A stretch of DNA of 41,240 nucleotides, taken from IMG/VR virus record IMGVR_UViG_3300025889_000022, positions 1 through 41,240 of that record. One strand, 5' to 3'. Positions 24,501-32,951 of the stretch are shown piece by piece; position 1 is the first letter of the stretch; the number at the start of each line of letters is the position of its first letter. The stretch is from a virus. A program made the position numbers and the translations under genes. The notes under the pieces are model-generated. The model was not told the DNA's origin, did not search any database, and saw only the letters and a list, made by a program, of their open reading frames with translations.

Positions 24501-24977
24501 CATCGCGGTAACCGTTGTCGGAGCCGAGATCGTCGGCAAAGCTACTGGCGGTGCTGTTACGGTCGGCGCTACAGTCGGCACAGACGGCGCGGCTACAGAC
24601 GGCTTTGCCTGATAACCAGATGCCGGTGTCAGGCCGCTGTTGAACGCCGCTACACCAGCTTGAAACGCCCCATAGTTGACGTTGCCCGGTACAGCGTTGC
24701 CATAGGCGTAGCCGCCACTTGTGTAGCCGCCGACCTGACCGCCGCCAAAGTTTGTGTTCTGCGCACCACCCGTTGCCGATGTCTGGCCAAAGCCGCCCGT
24801 GAAGTTGCCGACACGGGCCTGATCAATGCCTTGATCACTTTCTGGCCCCAGACCGCCGCCAAAGTTGCCGTTTGTTGACGCACCGCCGCCGGAACTGGAC
24901 CCGCCGCCCCCGGAACCTCCGCCGTCCGATCCGCCATAGCAGGGACGCGGCAGGAATTTCTCAAGAAACCCTTGCAA
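21507..24977 (-). CDS. Giant virion protein with N-acetylmuramoyl-L-alanine amidase domain
   Basis: The 1156-residue product starts with a Gly/Ser-rich, then Ala/Pro/Thr-rich low-complexity region (about residues 15-680) with many short repeats. An amidase_2 domain follows (about 685-850) with FHHTG near residue 695, a second His in KASHTSD and SIGVEVIAKN, the zinc ligands and fold of peptidoglycan amidases, plus VTYHGAYQG. The tail is helical and ends with an acid/Lys segment (QPCKDDECKREKK). It probably opens the cell wall during DNA entry. Its length is well beyond usual amidases. Confidence 0.8.
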   Translation of the reverse strand: MQGFLEKFLPRPCYGGSDGGGSGGGGSSSGGGASTNGNFGGGLGPESDQGIDQARVGNFTGGFGQTSATGGAQNTNFGGGQVGGYTSGGYAYGNAVPGNVNYGAFQAGVAAFNSGLTPASGYQAKPSVAAPSVPTVAPTVTAPPVALPTISAPTTVTAMPNGLATTAASDALAFGDMSTLGLTDFGSLASAPTSAIGMTDFGSFAPAPSAPSSTSSQMGLDSAIAAAVRGQSVNADPLGGYAPSMGMGPSSATGIGQGSLGTPSAMDAMGGWSGLDADTMAGIGLGGVVAGQSVSGFGPRSDAAAVRDAFAPSNVGAVSDFSETNPPAQPSYGVKQDFGGPLSGPGLNPTISGLLDIGRITGQAIASDFGFGQNPVQASKAIQDRLGVPEPESYTTVNTDDFSEPVDLGTIDVAANENNPYGTPSERQQSAAVDAYGSVDQAQMAQREMAAEMGRQALAQNAQRQAQQAESVAMEASRQMDDAGLPAPSRPYTGNAGLGADYSFANTDPVAAGYTRGLLGAASPEEIADTFRQIGRTMPSGLPQPASRTSTVSIPVSQPPAPPAQPSISAPPIPMPKPPLVVYPPESLLGPSRSTPSGVPAQAVRPKPDVPVAEPVSAPADKPMTGETIVEKAQEAVEKVTDAITDPIKGLLQGEGADGEADAESAADQPSFIDTEDKGWFRDRGDIETVDALVFHHTGPGSRKAHMNGMKARGVAVQFMIDRDGTVHQLTKNPNSKASHTSDSIKNKRWTGAGNPRVSSSTSIGVEVIAKNNADVTKAQIEAGAKLASWLARQPFASPDMMVTYHGAYQGDQGAAEARKAGRWSSKQMRQADEGKAAADYYNGLSKDEREALWDAYMEGQIGGDTEGLEGAALSEAEADAALAAQQGVPGAASWAGPFKDGPTDTYDQPRSFKIDEARVLQIGRQKAEEMLGKFASSFISDERIRTEALKGLRNLGLQYDEKTKTLTVKDHPTLSRLSTAAMNQGIDVAQFASLKKNTNRLEASKPAPAPQVAQAEPVVGPLAEIMDGLMPEGMPSFQGVNRTAKADSLKAEKTRSIPPQQQAEQTAAVAEEAAKQNGGLVDPDQPPEAIVAVDPDTKTIVLNTGEVYRDRGKGKMDKVQPCKDDECKREKKRWAAAREAAGKQGLLGGEPAALI

Positions 24978-25368
24978 TTGCTGCTCCCATCTTTGCGTAT
25001 GGCTTGCGCCAAGGCCGACGCCACTGGGCGTTCACGCCGTCACCGTACCGCTCGCCAAAGTACCGGCGAGCCTCACGCACAATCTTGCCTACCGATCCAT
25101 ACGGGGCGACCAGATCGATGATCCACAATTCGCCCTGATCGTTTACCCAGTCAGCCCCGCCAATCACGTCATTGTCGTGCAGACGTTCCAGACCCGCATC
25201 ATCCAACATCACCCACGTCATGACCGCCATACCGGGCCAGTGAAGCAGCTTGCCGTTGTTGGCCGCGTCCACGAAGCGATACTGTACCTGCCACAGCGGG
25301 ATGTTGTCGTAGGCCCGTCCCGCCAGCAGCAGGTGGACGATGTCACCGACCGCTGCCGCCGTGATCAA
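24961..25368 (-). CDS. HlyC-like toxin-activating acyltransferase family protein
   Basis: The 135-residue product has HWPGMAVMTWVMLDDAGLER and ELWIIDLVAPYGSVGKIVREARRYF, closely matching the D-containing block of RTX toxin-activating lysine acyltransferases (HlyC: WFIDWIAPFGDN). The conserved Asp is present. By my alignment the catalytic His near residue 23 of HlyC corresponds to a Tyr (RAYDNIPL), so activity may be lost. It is coupled to the portal gene (ATGA) and overlaps the amidase gene by 17 bases. Its role in a virion operon is unknown. Confidence 0.65.
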   Translation of the reverse strand: MITAAAVGDIVHLLLAGRAYDNIPLWQVQYRFVDAANNGKLLHWPGMAVMTWVMLDDAGLERLHDNDVIGGADWVNDQGELWIIDLVAPYGSVGKIVREARRYFGERYGDGVNAQWRRPWRKPYAKMGAAIARVS

Positions 25369-27446
25369 TTGGCACCATTCATCGGCCCGCGTGGCATTTC
25401 CATCTTGGCGATGACGCCCTCGATGTTGACCGGCTTGTTGTATTTCAGTTCCAGTTCAGCGGCCTTGAGCATTGCGTCTGCAATGTCCTTGTCGCGCTTG
25501 CGGTCGTCGTCCATCTTCTGGCTCATCGCATCCTGCTGGGCCTTGCCCTGTGCAATGGCGATGTCTGCCTTGATCTTCTCGGCCTCGACCTGTGCCAGCA
25601 TCTGGGCCGGATCAGGCTTTGGAGGCTGTTGGGACGCGGCCTGTGCGGCTTGCTCTGCCTGTTGGGCAGTGATGGGCTTGAAGAACTTGGCGGCGTCCTT
25701 GAAGCCGTTCAGTTCCAATATGCGGCCCAGTGTCGTGCGGTACTGTTCCAGCGTCACCAGCGGATTGCCGGGGCCGAACTGGGTCAGTATCTGCTCCTGC
25801 TTGCCCAGCACCTGCATCAGCAAGGCGGTCTTTTCGACCGGGCTTCCGTTGCCGAGGCCGACGTTCACCACAACGTCCATTTCAGCATTCCACGCCGAGG
25901 GATCGACCGGCACCCACTCGTTGCGCAGGCGTACCACGCGAGGGCGATCCTGATGGCGGATGGTCATCTTCAGAAGGCCCTTGAACAGGCGCTTGATGCC
26001 GGTCTCGGCAAACACGCGGGCCACCATCTCCAGACGCTGTTGAGCCGCCGCCATAGTGGCCGTGACAGCCGCCTTGGTGGTAGACTGCAGGACATCGGCG
26101 TCGAGGCCCTGAGATGCCTTTGTAATGCCCGTGCGAGCCGCTCTGATGTCGTCAAGATAGGCAATGAGGGGGATAGCACTCTGGCCGACAAACGGCTCTG
26201 AGAGAGGCTGTACGGCCCCCGGAGCCTTGACGCGGATCACACCCCCGATTTGCGTATTGAGGACATCGTCCAGATTAGCCTGAGACTCGACCACGACAGT
26301 GCGCGGGTGGATTACCTGCGCGAGGCTGTCGAGGGTGGACCGGATCAGGTTGGTCTTGATGAGTTGCAAGTCCTTCACCTGATCGGCAATGCTCGCCCCG
26401 ATGAGGGTATGAGGCGTCGGGTCCGGGCAAAGCACCGCAAACGGCACGTCTTCGACCACTTCGTCGTGCAGGATGTACGCCGCACCGCCAATCGAGCAAA
26501 CCTTCCTCAATTCAGCGATGCCGTCGCCGTCCTTGTCCACCCGGATGTAGCTTTCAACGTACAGAATCTTCTCATTTGCCTCATCGACCGCATTGGCGCG
26601 GGAGAAGCGGAAATTGAGGGCCTCGTTACGGGTTTCAGCCTCGGTGTTCAGTTCGAAGCCGTCTGTCGAGCCGCCATTTTCGCGGATTTCGTCCTCATCG
26701 TAGCCCATTGCGACCAGTTCAGAGACCGTCGCCAGCTTGCGGTGGCCAATATACTCGGCTGTGTCGAGATCGCGGGCATTTCTGGCGACCAGAAACTCTT
26801 CCGGCGGGATGCATTCGACGCGGAAACGCGGGGTCTTGCGAGTGCGGCGGATTTCCAGCGAAATCGTCGGCGGAAGCCCCTCTTCTTCCTCGATTTCCTG
26901 CTCCAGTATCTCGACGCCTTCGTCCAGAAGCAGGATCGCAACGTCTTCCTCGGTCATGCCGGTGTATTTGTACTCGGCAACCTCGGTGTCCTCATCAACG
27001 CGCCACTTGATCACGCCCGTCTTGGAGATCAGGGCGTCCTTCATCGCGTTGTAGAGGATCGAAAACCCGTCATTGTCGCTGTTGAAGATGTAATTGATGT
27101 AGTCAGTGGCCTGCTCTGCCGCTGCAATGTCCTCAACCTTGCGCGGGGCGAACTCTACCGCCTTCTCACTGCTGCAGAAGACCCGGAGCAGCGACGGCAT
27201 CATCGCTTGCACCACGTCCCTGACCTCGGACATGACAATTTGCGACCTGCCCTCTTCTTCGTTACCGATAAAATCTCCCCTGTAGTAAGAAAGCGCCTGT
27301 TCGCGCTCCGGGGCGATGTGTTCATCGATGTAGAAGGTGGCGTCAGAGATCGCGGACTTGATCACGCCCTGATACTTCTCTTCAGCCATAGGCTCTTTGT
27401 CGCCCAGACCGTGTTCAGCGATCTCGTCGTCGTCTTCGTAAGCCAT
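25365..27446 (-). CDS. Portal protein (P22/SU10-type)
   Basis: The start at 27446 (MAYEDDDEIAEHG) has AAAGG 7 bases upstream. The 693-residue protein reads YYRGDFIGNEEEGRSQIVMS and then DALISKTGVIKWRVDED, EFLVARNARDLDTAEYIGHR and LDDIRAARTGITKASQGLD, the core of the P22/SU10-like portal family, with a long C-terminal Gln/Lys helix (QQPPKPDPAQMLAQVEAEKIKAD). It forms the dodecameric ring at one head vertex through which DNA enters and leaves. Confidence 0.92.
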   Translation of the reverse strand: MAYEDDDEIAEHGLGDKEPMAEEKYQGVIKSAISDATFYIDEHIAPEREQALSYYRGDFIGNEEEGRSQIVMSEVRDVVQAMMPSLLRVFCSSEKAVEFAPRKVEDIAAAEQATDYINYIFNSDNDGFSILYNAMKDALISKTGVIKWRVDEDTEVAEYKYTGMTEEDVAILLLDEGVEILEQEIEEEEGLPPTISLEIRRTRKTPRFRVECIPPEEFLVARNARDLDTAEYIGHRKLATVSELVAMGYDEDEIRENGGSTDGFELNTEAETRNEALNFRFSRANAVDEANEKILYVESYIRVDKDGDGIAELRKVCSIGGAAYILHDEVVEDVPFAVLCPDPTPHTLIGASIADQVKDLQLIKTNLIRSTLDSLAQVIHPRTVVVESQANLDDVLNTQIGGVIRVKAPGAVQPLSEPFVGQSAIPLIAYLDDIRAARTGITKASQGLDADVLQSTTKAAVTATMAAAQQRLEMVARVFAETGIKRLFKGLLKMTIRHQDRPRVVRLRNEWVPVDPSAWNAEMDVVVNVGLGNGSPVEKTALLMQVLGKQEQILTQFGPGNPLVTLEQYRTTLGRILELNGFKDAAKFFKPITAQQAEQAAQAASQQPPKPDPAQMLAQVEAEKIKADIAIAQGKAQQDAMSQKMDDDRKRDKDIADAMLKAAELELKYNKPVNIEGVIAKMEMPRGPMNGAN

Positions 27447-27463
27447 TGTGTGCCTTTCAGAGG

Positions 27464-30400
27464 TCACAGAAGCGGCGCTGGGCCGTCTTTCTCGCGGTTG
27501 TAGTCGAGGGCCTCGGAGCCAAGTATGCCAAGGCCACCGCCGATCCCGGCCAAGCGCATCGCGCGGATCACATCTTCATGCGTTGTCTTCTCGCCGCCGA
27601 CAGCGTCCCAGATGCTGTGATGCGTCAAATGCTGGTAGTAGGGCTGCAGCTTGCGGGCCGTCTTGACCTGCATCGCCTTCTGGCGGGCTGCGAGGCGGTC
27701 AACAGCCTCATTGCCACCCTTCCCACCCTTGCGGGCGATGTACTTCGACGCCTCTTTGGTCGGCCTGCCGGTGTGCAGGATGATCTGGCGGGCATCGAGG
27801 GTCGGCAGGTCGCCACGGCCAATCAGCGAGGCAAAAAAGCCTGCCTTCGAGGGGCCGATGCCGAACATGTCCTTGGCAAACTCACGCCACTCATCCGGCG
27901 TCGAGGCAAAGTTCTTGGCGCGGGCAACCAGATCAGACGCCCTGCTCTCATTACCCGGCAGGTTCTCAGCCGCCCACCGCAGAGCCTGCGGGATGTCGGT
28001 CTCATGCTTGCCAAACGGGGCCATCACCTTGACCGCGTTGGCAATCGCCTTCTCGTCAACCTTACCCTTCTCAGCCTTGTCGAGGTAACGCTTGCCAATC
28101 GGTGACAGGAGCCACTCCGAGAACGCGCCTTCCGGGCGGATTTTCTTGATGGACGGGTCCAGCTTGAGACCCGCAGCCCGAACCTTGTCGGCATCGACAG
28201 ACTGGCGCTGGATGCTCGACCGGGTGATGGTAAATGCCTTGATAAGATCACGCGCCGTCAGGCCAGTTTCCTCGGCCTTCGTCGCCATCTCATCCATAAA
28301 GTTCCCGAACTTCTTGACGTGCGGGGGCTGCTCCGTAAGGCCAACCTCGGCGGCAACCTCTTTGGCATCGCGCCAAGCCCAGTCATCGAGCATGCCGGGG
28401 GCATCTACGTAGTCGTCAATCGGCTTGCGGATCGCATCAGGGCCAAGAAGGCCGATGATCTGGTCTTCGGGTACGCCAGCTTGGCTCAGTTGGGCAGGGG
28501 AGAGGTTGCTTGCTGCTGCGAGACGATCTTCAAAGCCTCCTCCAGAGCGCGGGGGTGCGTATACTCCACCATTTCGATTTGGCCCAGTATTTCCTCGTCC
28601 GAGATTGCTTCCGGCCCCCGCTGCTCGCACATTTGCGTCAGCCGACCGCCCAGCACCCGCAACTGCCGAGGCGTCAGAGAGGCCAGTTGTGTCGGGTACA
28701 GCGTCTTCACGCGATCCCCGAATGCTTTGAATTGCAGCGGCTCGTTCTGCATCTGAACCTTCCCATCTCATGACAACGACATCGGGGAAACCCTGAGACT
28801 CGTCCCAGCCATCCCGACGCCAAGCATCCAAGAGGTCATTATAGGCCCTCTCGCCGTGGTCTGCAATGTATACGTCCTTCGAGAACGGCACCCGGCCAGC
28901 CTCGGTCCAGCCGAACTGGCCATAGTAATCCGGCAGAAAGCCGTTTGGATACTTAGCCGACTTGACCGCGAAGGCGTCGAGGATGTTGACGCCGCTCTCC
29001 AGCGCCTTCGACATGATCGCAGGCACCGCAAAGCCCTTGGAATTAGGCTCGTTGTTGACCACCCCGACAAGCGCCTTGTCGCCCGGTCTGGGGTCAACGC
29101 CTGCCCAAGAATAATCAGGCTTCTTGTCGATGCCGAAAAACACCTGTGAGTCGCCAAGCTGGAACGCTTGGAACTCGCCATTCTTGTAGGCCCTCTCGAT
29201 CTCCTTGGAGTCGTAGTTAGTCAGCGCAGGCTTGTAGGGGCTGTTCTCGATCCCGCGCTGGAAATCGGTCGCGCTGATGCCACCCTGCTTCTGGGTGACG
29301 CCCTGTGTCTTCCAGTTGTCCAGAAGGTAGTGAGAGTAGAGCCGGGTCTGGGTCGGCGTCAGGCTGTTGGCGTCCAGAGCCGCAGCGTTCATTGCATCGA
29401 TCTGGCGCTGGCCGATAACCTCTGAAGGACGCTGCATCGAGAACGCCCGGTAGGCGTCCTTCTCAGGCGCAAGCATCGTGCGCGGGTCCGACCAGTAGTC
29501 GGTGAACATGCTCTTCATGCCGGTCGGGTTCTCAAGGATGCCGTACACCTCGCCCGGAAGGCCCCACTCATAGCTGGGGTTCGGGATACCCGCCTCGGCC
29601 AGATTTACCGCATGACCGGCTGAAAAATCAGGCTTCAGAAGCAACTGGATGTCACCGGTAGGGGTGCCACCCAACAGCGGCTCAATCGTCTCATCGAGGA
29701 TGCGCTGGACGTTCGGAAAGCCGAGGCTTTGCGTCCTCGACTTGGCCATCTCCTTGGCAATTTCCTTGCGGGCCTCAAAGCTGATCGAGCGCAGGAACTC
29801 AGGCAGCTTCGGATCGCCAATGCCGGGGAACTTCACCAGCGCCTTCAGCTTTTCATTGCTGCTCTTGCCCAGACCCCGGATCGAATTATTTACCTCGGTC
29901 ACAGCGGCAGGCGACACGCGCCCGTCGCGGATGTAGGCCGCTGCGGTGTCCATAATGTCAGTCACGACCGCCGTGTTCGACATGTGGCTGTTGTCAGCCA
30001 TACCGGCAATGGCAATCAGGTCAGGGTTCTGGTTCTTCTTCAGCTTCAGAATGTTTTCGCTGTCGTTGGCCCAGACCACGCCCTTCGCCACGTTCTTCGG
30101 GTCAAACGCAAAGCCAGCGCCGCCTGTGGTCACGCGAGGAGCAACCTTGCTGCTGTCTATGCCCTCATATACCGACCCGGCAGCATACTTGTCGGCAAAC
30201 GACGGCATGATCCGCGCGTCACGCAATTCTTCCGGCTTCAGCCGCCGAACATTCGGGTCCGCGAGGGCCTGCTCCCAGTACGTTTTGCCCGATCCCAGTG
30301 GGACGCTCTGCTGTGGTGCAGGCTTCCCGTCCAGCGCCGCCAGCGCCGTGTCAATGGCATTGAGCATCGGCTTGATCGGGTCCACGCCAGAGTTCATCTG

Positions 30401-30985
30401 GCCTGCCTGACCGGAAAATGCAGGGCCACGCTCTTCCAGCCGTCGAGCCGCATTCGCAGCCTCAACTCGGCGGGCATTGTCCAGCGTCAGCCCGGATCGC
30501 GGCAGTACGCCACCACCCGCGATCTCTGGCATCATGACATCCATCATCATGCGGGCGTCACGCGCGTTCTTGACCGTGTCAGAGCGATCCGCACTCACAC
30601 CAGTCAACTGCGAAATCTCATCGAGGATCGCACCTGCCGTAGCAGCGCCAACCCCGGCCAAGGCGTCTAGGCCACCCAGAGCCATCTTGCCCTGCGCCAT
30701 CAATCCTTCCGGCGACAGCGGGTTTAAGGCAAACGGGTTGTCTGCAATGTCCTGCGCCCCCGATGCCATCATCTCGCGGCCACCGGCAGTCTGCTCCGAC
30801 ATCGCGTCCCACAGCGTCGAGGGCTGGGGCTGCATCGTCTGGACCTGATCGGCAGGCACCCACTGGCCGGTCGTCATATCCCCGTCCGGGCCGGGAACAA
30901 ACACCATACCCCGCTCTGGAACAGCCGTCTGCTGGCGCTCATAAAACTCGCGCGGATAGACGGTCAGTTCAAGCGGGCCAGCCAT
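27464..30985 (-). CDS. Giant late protein upstream of portal, multi-domain
   Basis: The start at 30985 (MAGPLELTVYPREFYE) overlaps the upstream stop by ATGA. The 1173-residue product has an Ala/Gly-rich N-terminal part, then a conserved-looking segment with YGQFGWTEAGRVPFSKDVYIA and LDAWRRDGWDESQGFPDVVV (about residues 680-740), a low-complexity linker (about 745-835) overprinted by another ORF, and a C-terminal domain whose GIGPSKAGFFASLIGRGD LPTLDARQ (about residues 1045-1075) resembles a helix-hairpin-helix DNA-glycosylase-type element. It is likely a polyvalent virion or ejected protein; domain roles are inferred. Confidence 0.7.
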   Translation of the reverse strand: MAGPLELTVYPREFYERQQTAVPERGMVFVPGPDGDMTTGQWVPADQVQTMQPQPSTLWDAMSEQTAGGREMMASGAQDIADNPFALNPLSPEGLMAQGKMALGGLDALAGVGAATAGAILDEISQLTGVSADRSDTVKNARDARMMMDVMMPEIAGGGVLPRSGLTLDNARRVEAANAARRLEERGPAFSGQAGQMNSGVDPIKPMLNAIDTALAALDGKPAPQQSVPLGSGKTYWEQALADPNVRRLKPEELRDARIMPSFADKYAAGSVYEGIDSSKVAPRVTTGGAGFAFDPKNVAKGVVWANDSENILKLKKNQNPDLIAIAGMADNSHMSNTAVVTDIMDTAAAYIRDGRVSPAAVTEVNNSIRGLGKSSNEKLKALVKFPGIGDPKLPEFLRSISFEARKEIAKEMAKSRTQSLGFPNVQRILDETIEPLLGGTPTGDIQLLLKPDFSAGHAVNLAEAGIPNPSYEWGLPGEVYGILENPTGMKSMFTDYWSDPRTMLAPEKDAYRAFSMQRPSEVIGQRQIDAMNAAALDANSLTPTQTRLYSHYLLDNWKTQGVTQKQGGISATDFQRGIENSPYKPALTNYDSKEIERAYKNGEFQAFQLGDSQVFFGIDKKPDYSWAGVDPRPGDKALVGVVNNEPNSKGFAVPAIMSKALESGVNILDAFAVKSAKYPNGFLPDYYGQFGWTEAGRVPFSKDVYIADHGERAYNDLLDAWRRDGWDESQGFPDVVVMRWEGSDAERAAAIQSIRGSREDAVPDTTGLSDASAVAGAGRSADANVRAAGAGSNLGRGNTGPNRNGGVYAPPRSGGGFEDRLAAASNLSPAQLSQAGVPEDQIIGLLGPDAIRKPIDDYVDAPGMLDDWAWRDAKEVAAEVGLTEQPPHVKKFGNFMDEMATKAEETGLTARDLIKAFTITRSSIQRQSVDADKVRAAGLKLDPSIKKIRPEGAFSEWLLSPIGKRYLDKAEKGKVDEKAIANAVKVMAPFGKHETDIPQALRWAAENLPGNESRASDLVARAKNFASTPDEWREFAKDMFGIGPSKAGFFASLIGRGDLPTLDARQIILHTGRPTKEASKYIARKGGKGGNEAVDRLAARQKAMQVKTARKLQPYYQHLTHHSIWDAVGGEKTTHEDVIRAMRLAGIGGGLGILGSEALDYNREKDGPAPLL
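28486..28752 (-). CDS. Overlapping ORF inside the giant gene (88 aa)
   Basis: In another frame within the giant gene, 28752-28486 encodes MQNEPLQFKAFGDRVKTLYP, then LRVLGGRLTQMCEQRGPEAI and ISDEEILGQIEMVEYTHPRA, a globular-looking helical sequence. It has GGAAGG about 5 bases before its ATG. Its codons show the GC-rich third positions typical of this genome, whereas the giant gene's frame here reads low-complexity Gly/Ala/Ser/Asn with mixed third positions. This argues for a real or recently real gene. The family is unrecognised. Confidence 0.5.
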   Translation of the reverse strand: MQNEPLQFKAFGDRVKTLYPTQLASLTPRQLRVLGGRLTQMCEQRGPEAISDEEILGQIEMVEYTHPRALEEALKIVSQQQATSPLPN

Positions 30986-31533
30986 CAGCGACCACCTCTC
31001 TTCCACCAGTGGTGGCCGTAGTACTTCGGCTCAGAGCCGGTTTCCCAGCCGCCTTGAAAGTTCATGTCGCCGCCGCTGTTGGGGTTGCCGAAGCCGTCAA
31101 TGCGGTCCCGATACCGACCCCCGAAGCCCAGTGAGCCGCCGTACAGGACGTTACGCAGCGCATCACGGCCATCGTCTGTCTTGGCCCAGTCAATGAAGCC
31201 CTGATTGGTAGGCAGTGAGGCGTAATCCATCACACTCCCCGTATCAGCCGCCGGGGGTGTTGCCGGGTCCGGTGAAGGGGCTGGTGAGGGAGCCTGTGAG
31301 ATCGGCATCATGCCCCCACCATAGTTCGGGGGCGTATATCCAGCCGGTGATCCCGCAGGCATGCGAGGCCCCAGAACGCCAAACTGGCCATACTGCTCGC
31401 GCCAGTCATTCCACCACTGCGGCGCATACGCCGAGCCAGTGGCAATATCCCCGGTGCCAGTGTCCTCGGTCTCTTCGTCGCGGCTCCGCCTGCCTTCACC
31501 GCGTCCGCTGCTGCTGCCGCTCGATCCACCCAT
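30985..31533 (-). CDS. Gly/Pro-rich hypothetical late protein (182 aa)
   Basis: The start at 31533 (MGGSSGSSSGRGEGRRSRDE) shares an ATGA with the terminase stop. The sequence is low-complexity at first (Gly/Ser, Glu/Arg), has a Pro-rich block (SQAPSPAPSPDPATPP), a short conserved-looking part (NQGFIDWAKTDDGRDALRNVLYGGS) and ends in HHWWKRGGR. It is probably a flexible virion protein. No family is recognised. Confidence 0.65.
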   Translation of the reverse strand: MGGSSGSSSGRGEGRRSRDEETEDTGTGDIATGSAYAPQWWNDWREQYGQFGVLGPRMPAGSPAGYTPPNYGGGMMPISQAPSPAPSPDPATPPAADTGSVMDYASLPTNQGFIDWAKTDDGRDALRNVLYGGSLGFGGRYRDRIDGFGNPNSGGDMNFQGGWETGSEPKYYGHHWWKRGGR

Positions 31534-32948
31534 CACACAATCCCCTTGATCACACGCCGCAGCGGCTTGCCCGGTATCCAGTGAGACGAACGCCCACCAA
31601 CCCCCGCAGCCATCGATGCAAACGTCAGACAAATAGCGTCAGCCAAGTCCGGAGAGCGCATGCCCCGGCGCTTCATCTCAGCCTTGCCCTCAACCTTGAT
31701 CTTGCCGCTGCTCGTAAACGTGAAACTCGGCGTCACCAGTTCCTGACGCAACTCATCGCTCTTCGGCAGCTTGCAGGCCCGCGCCTCAAGCCACTCCTTC
31801 AGCGACAGCCACAACTCATCCCGCAACTTCGCCGCCTGCTGGTTCAAGGCAGACGCCTCGGACACATTCACGTCCCGAACATTCCACCCCAACTCGCGCA
31901 GGCGATCCGCAACCCCGGAACCCAGCCCAATCGAGTCAACCATTATCTCGACCGGCTTGTCCTTCTTCGCCGCGTCAACCACACGGCCCACCGTCTCCAT
32001 CAGATCAGCACCAGTCCAATGCACCAGATCAGTGATCACATTGCCCTGACGCTTGCACAAGACAGTCCGATCAGACCCGAACCTCGCAACGTCAACCCCA
32101 TAGACAACCGGAACACCCTCATCCAAGAAGATGTCCCGATCCATCGCCGCATCCACCAACTCAGCCGGGATCAGCGTGTCATCATCCGCTAACGGGAACT
32201 CACCCAGCACCCGCACACGATACGCATTCGACCGATCACCATACGTCTGGCGAATTTGCTCAACAAAGTCCGGGTCAACATACGGGTTGTCTACACAACT
32301 CACCCGCATCGTCTTCCACGACTCGCTCAAGCCGTGATGGGTCTGGAAAAACAAGCCACTCGACCGCGTCGGGTTGCCAATCAATACCGTCGTCGCAGAC
32401 CGACCCGACATCGAGCCAGCCGCACTCTCATACACCTTCTCCGGAATAGCCGACGCTTCGTCCGCAATCAGCAGCACGTTCTCCGAGTGAACCCCAGCCA
32501 ACGCCTCCGGACGCTCCGCTGAACTCGTCCTCGCAGAGATAAAACTACTCTCCGGCGCAGCCCTCAAAACCACACGGTCGCTGAACACCTCAAAGCTGTC
32601 CCGCAACCATTCCGGCAACCGGTTGATCCAGTGCTTCAACTCCGCGAACAACGCGTCAAACAACTGCCCCGCCGTAGGAGCCGTGCAGATCGTCTTCTGA
32701 GGGTACTTCACGCTCATGTGCCAGATCATCGCCCAAGCACACGCAACCGACTTCCCAACACCGTGACCCGCCCGGATCGATATACGCCGAACACCAACAT
32801 CTCCCACACTCCGTAGCAAATCCTCCTGCCACGGCTGCGGATCAGCACCCAAAACATCCCGAACAAACCCAACCGGATCGTCCCGATACCGCTCAACAAA
32901 CTCTACCCAAACGCTCGCCGCCGATTTTTTCATATTTTTTCGGCCCAT
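31533..32948 (-). CDS. Terminase large subunit
   Basis: The 471-residue protein has Walker A RAGHGVGKS (residues 59-67), Walker B LLIADEAS (159-166), a nuclease domain with Asp286 (GVDVARFG), Asp338 (MVDSIGLG) and Asp434/437 (RSPDLADA). These are the ATPase motor and RNase H-like nuclease of TerL. ATG 32948 is used; GTG 32951 and ATG 32933 are alternatives. Codons from about 31750 to the start prefer G/T at the third position, unlike the C/G-rich neighbours, suggesting an imported segment. Confidence 0.95.
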   Translation of the reverse strand: MGRKNMKKSAASVWVEFVERYRDDPVGFVRDVLGADPQPWQEDLLRSVGDVGVRRISIRAGHGVGKSVACAWAMIWHMSVKYPQKTICTAPTAGQLFDALFAELKHWINRLPEWLRDSFEVFSDRVVLRAAPESSFISARTSSAERPEALAGVHSENVLLIADEASAIPEKVYESAAGSMSGRSATTVLIGNPTRSSGLFFQTHHGLSESWKTMRVSCVDNPYVDPDFVEQIRQTYGDRSNAYRVRVLGEFPLADDDTLIPAELVDAAMDRDIFLDEGVPVVYGVDVARFGSDRTVLCKRQGNVITDLVHWTGADLMETVGRVVDAAKKDKPVEIMVDSIGLGSGVADRLRELGWNVRDVNVSEASALNQQAAKLRDELWLSLKEWLEARACKLPKSDELRQELVTPSFTFTSSGKIKVEGKAEMKRRGMRSPDLADAICLTFASMAAGVGGRSSHWIPGKPLRRVIKGIV

Positions 32949-32951
32949 CAC

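Noticed and set aside
23447-25024. Long alternative-frame ORFs within the amidase gene
   Set aside because: Arg/Ser/Pro-rich shadow translations of low-complexity codons with no ribosome site or fold-like pattern, unlike the 28486-28752 case.
29729-30670. 313-codon plus-strand ORF over the giant late gene
   Set aside because: Shadow of the minus-strand frame, isolated from any same-strand operon and without a ribosome site or recognisable motif.
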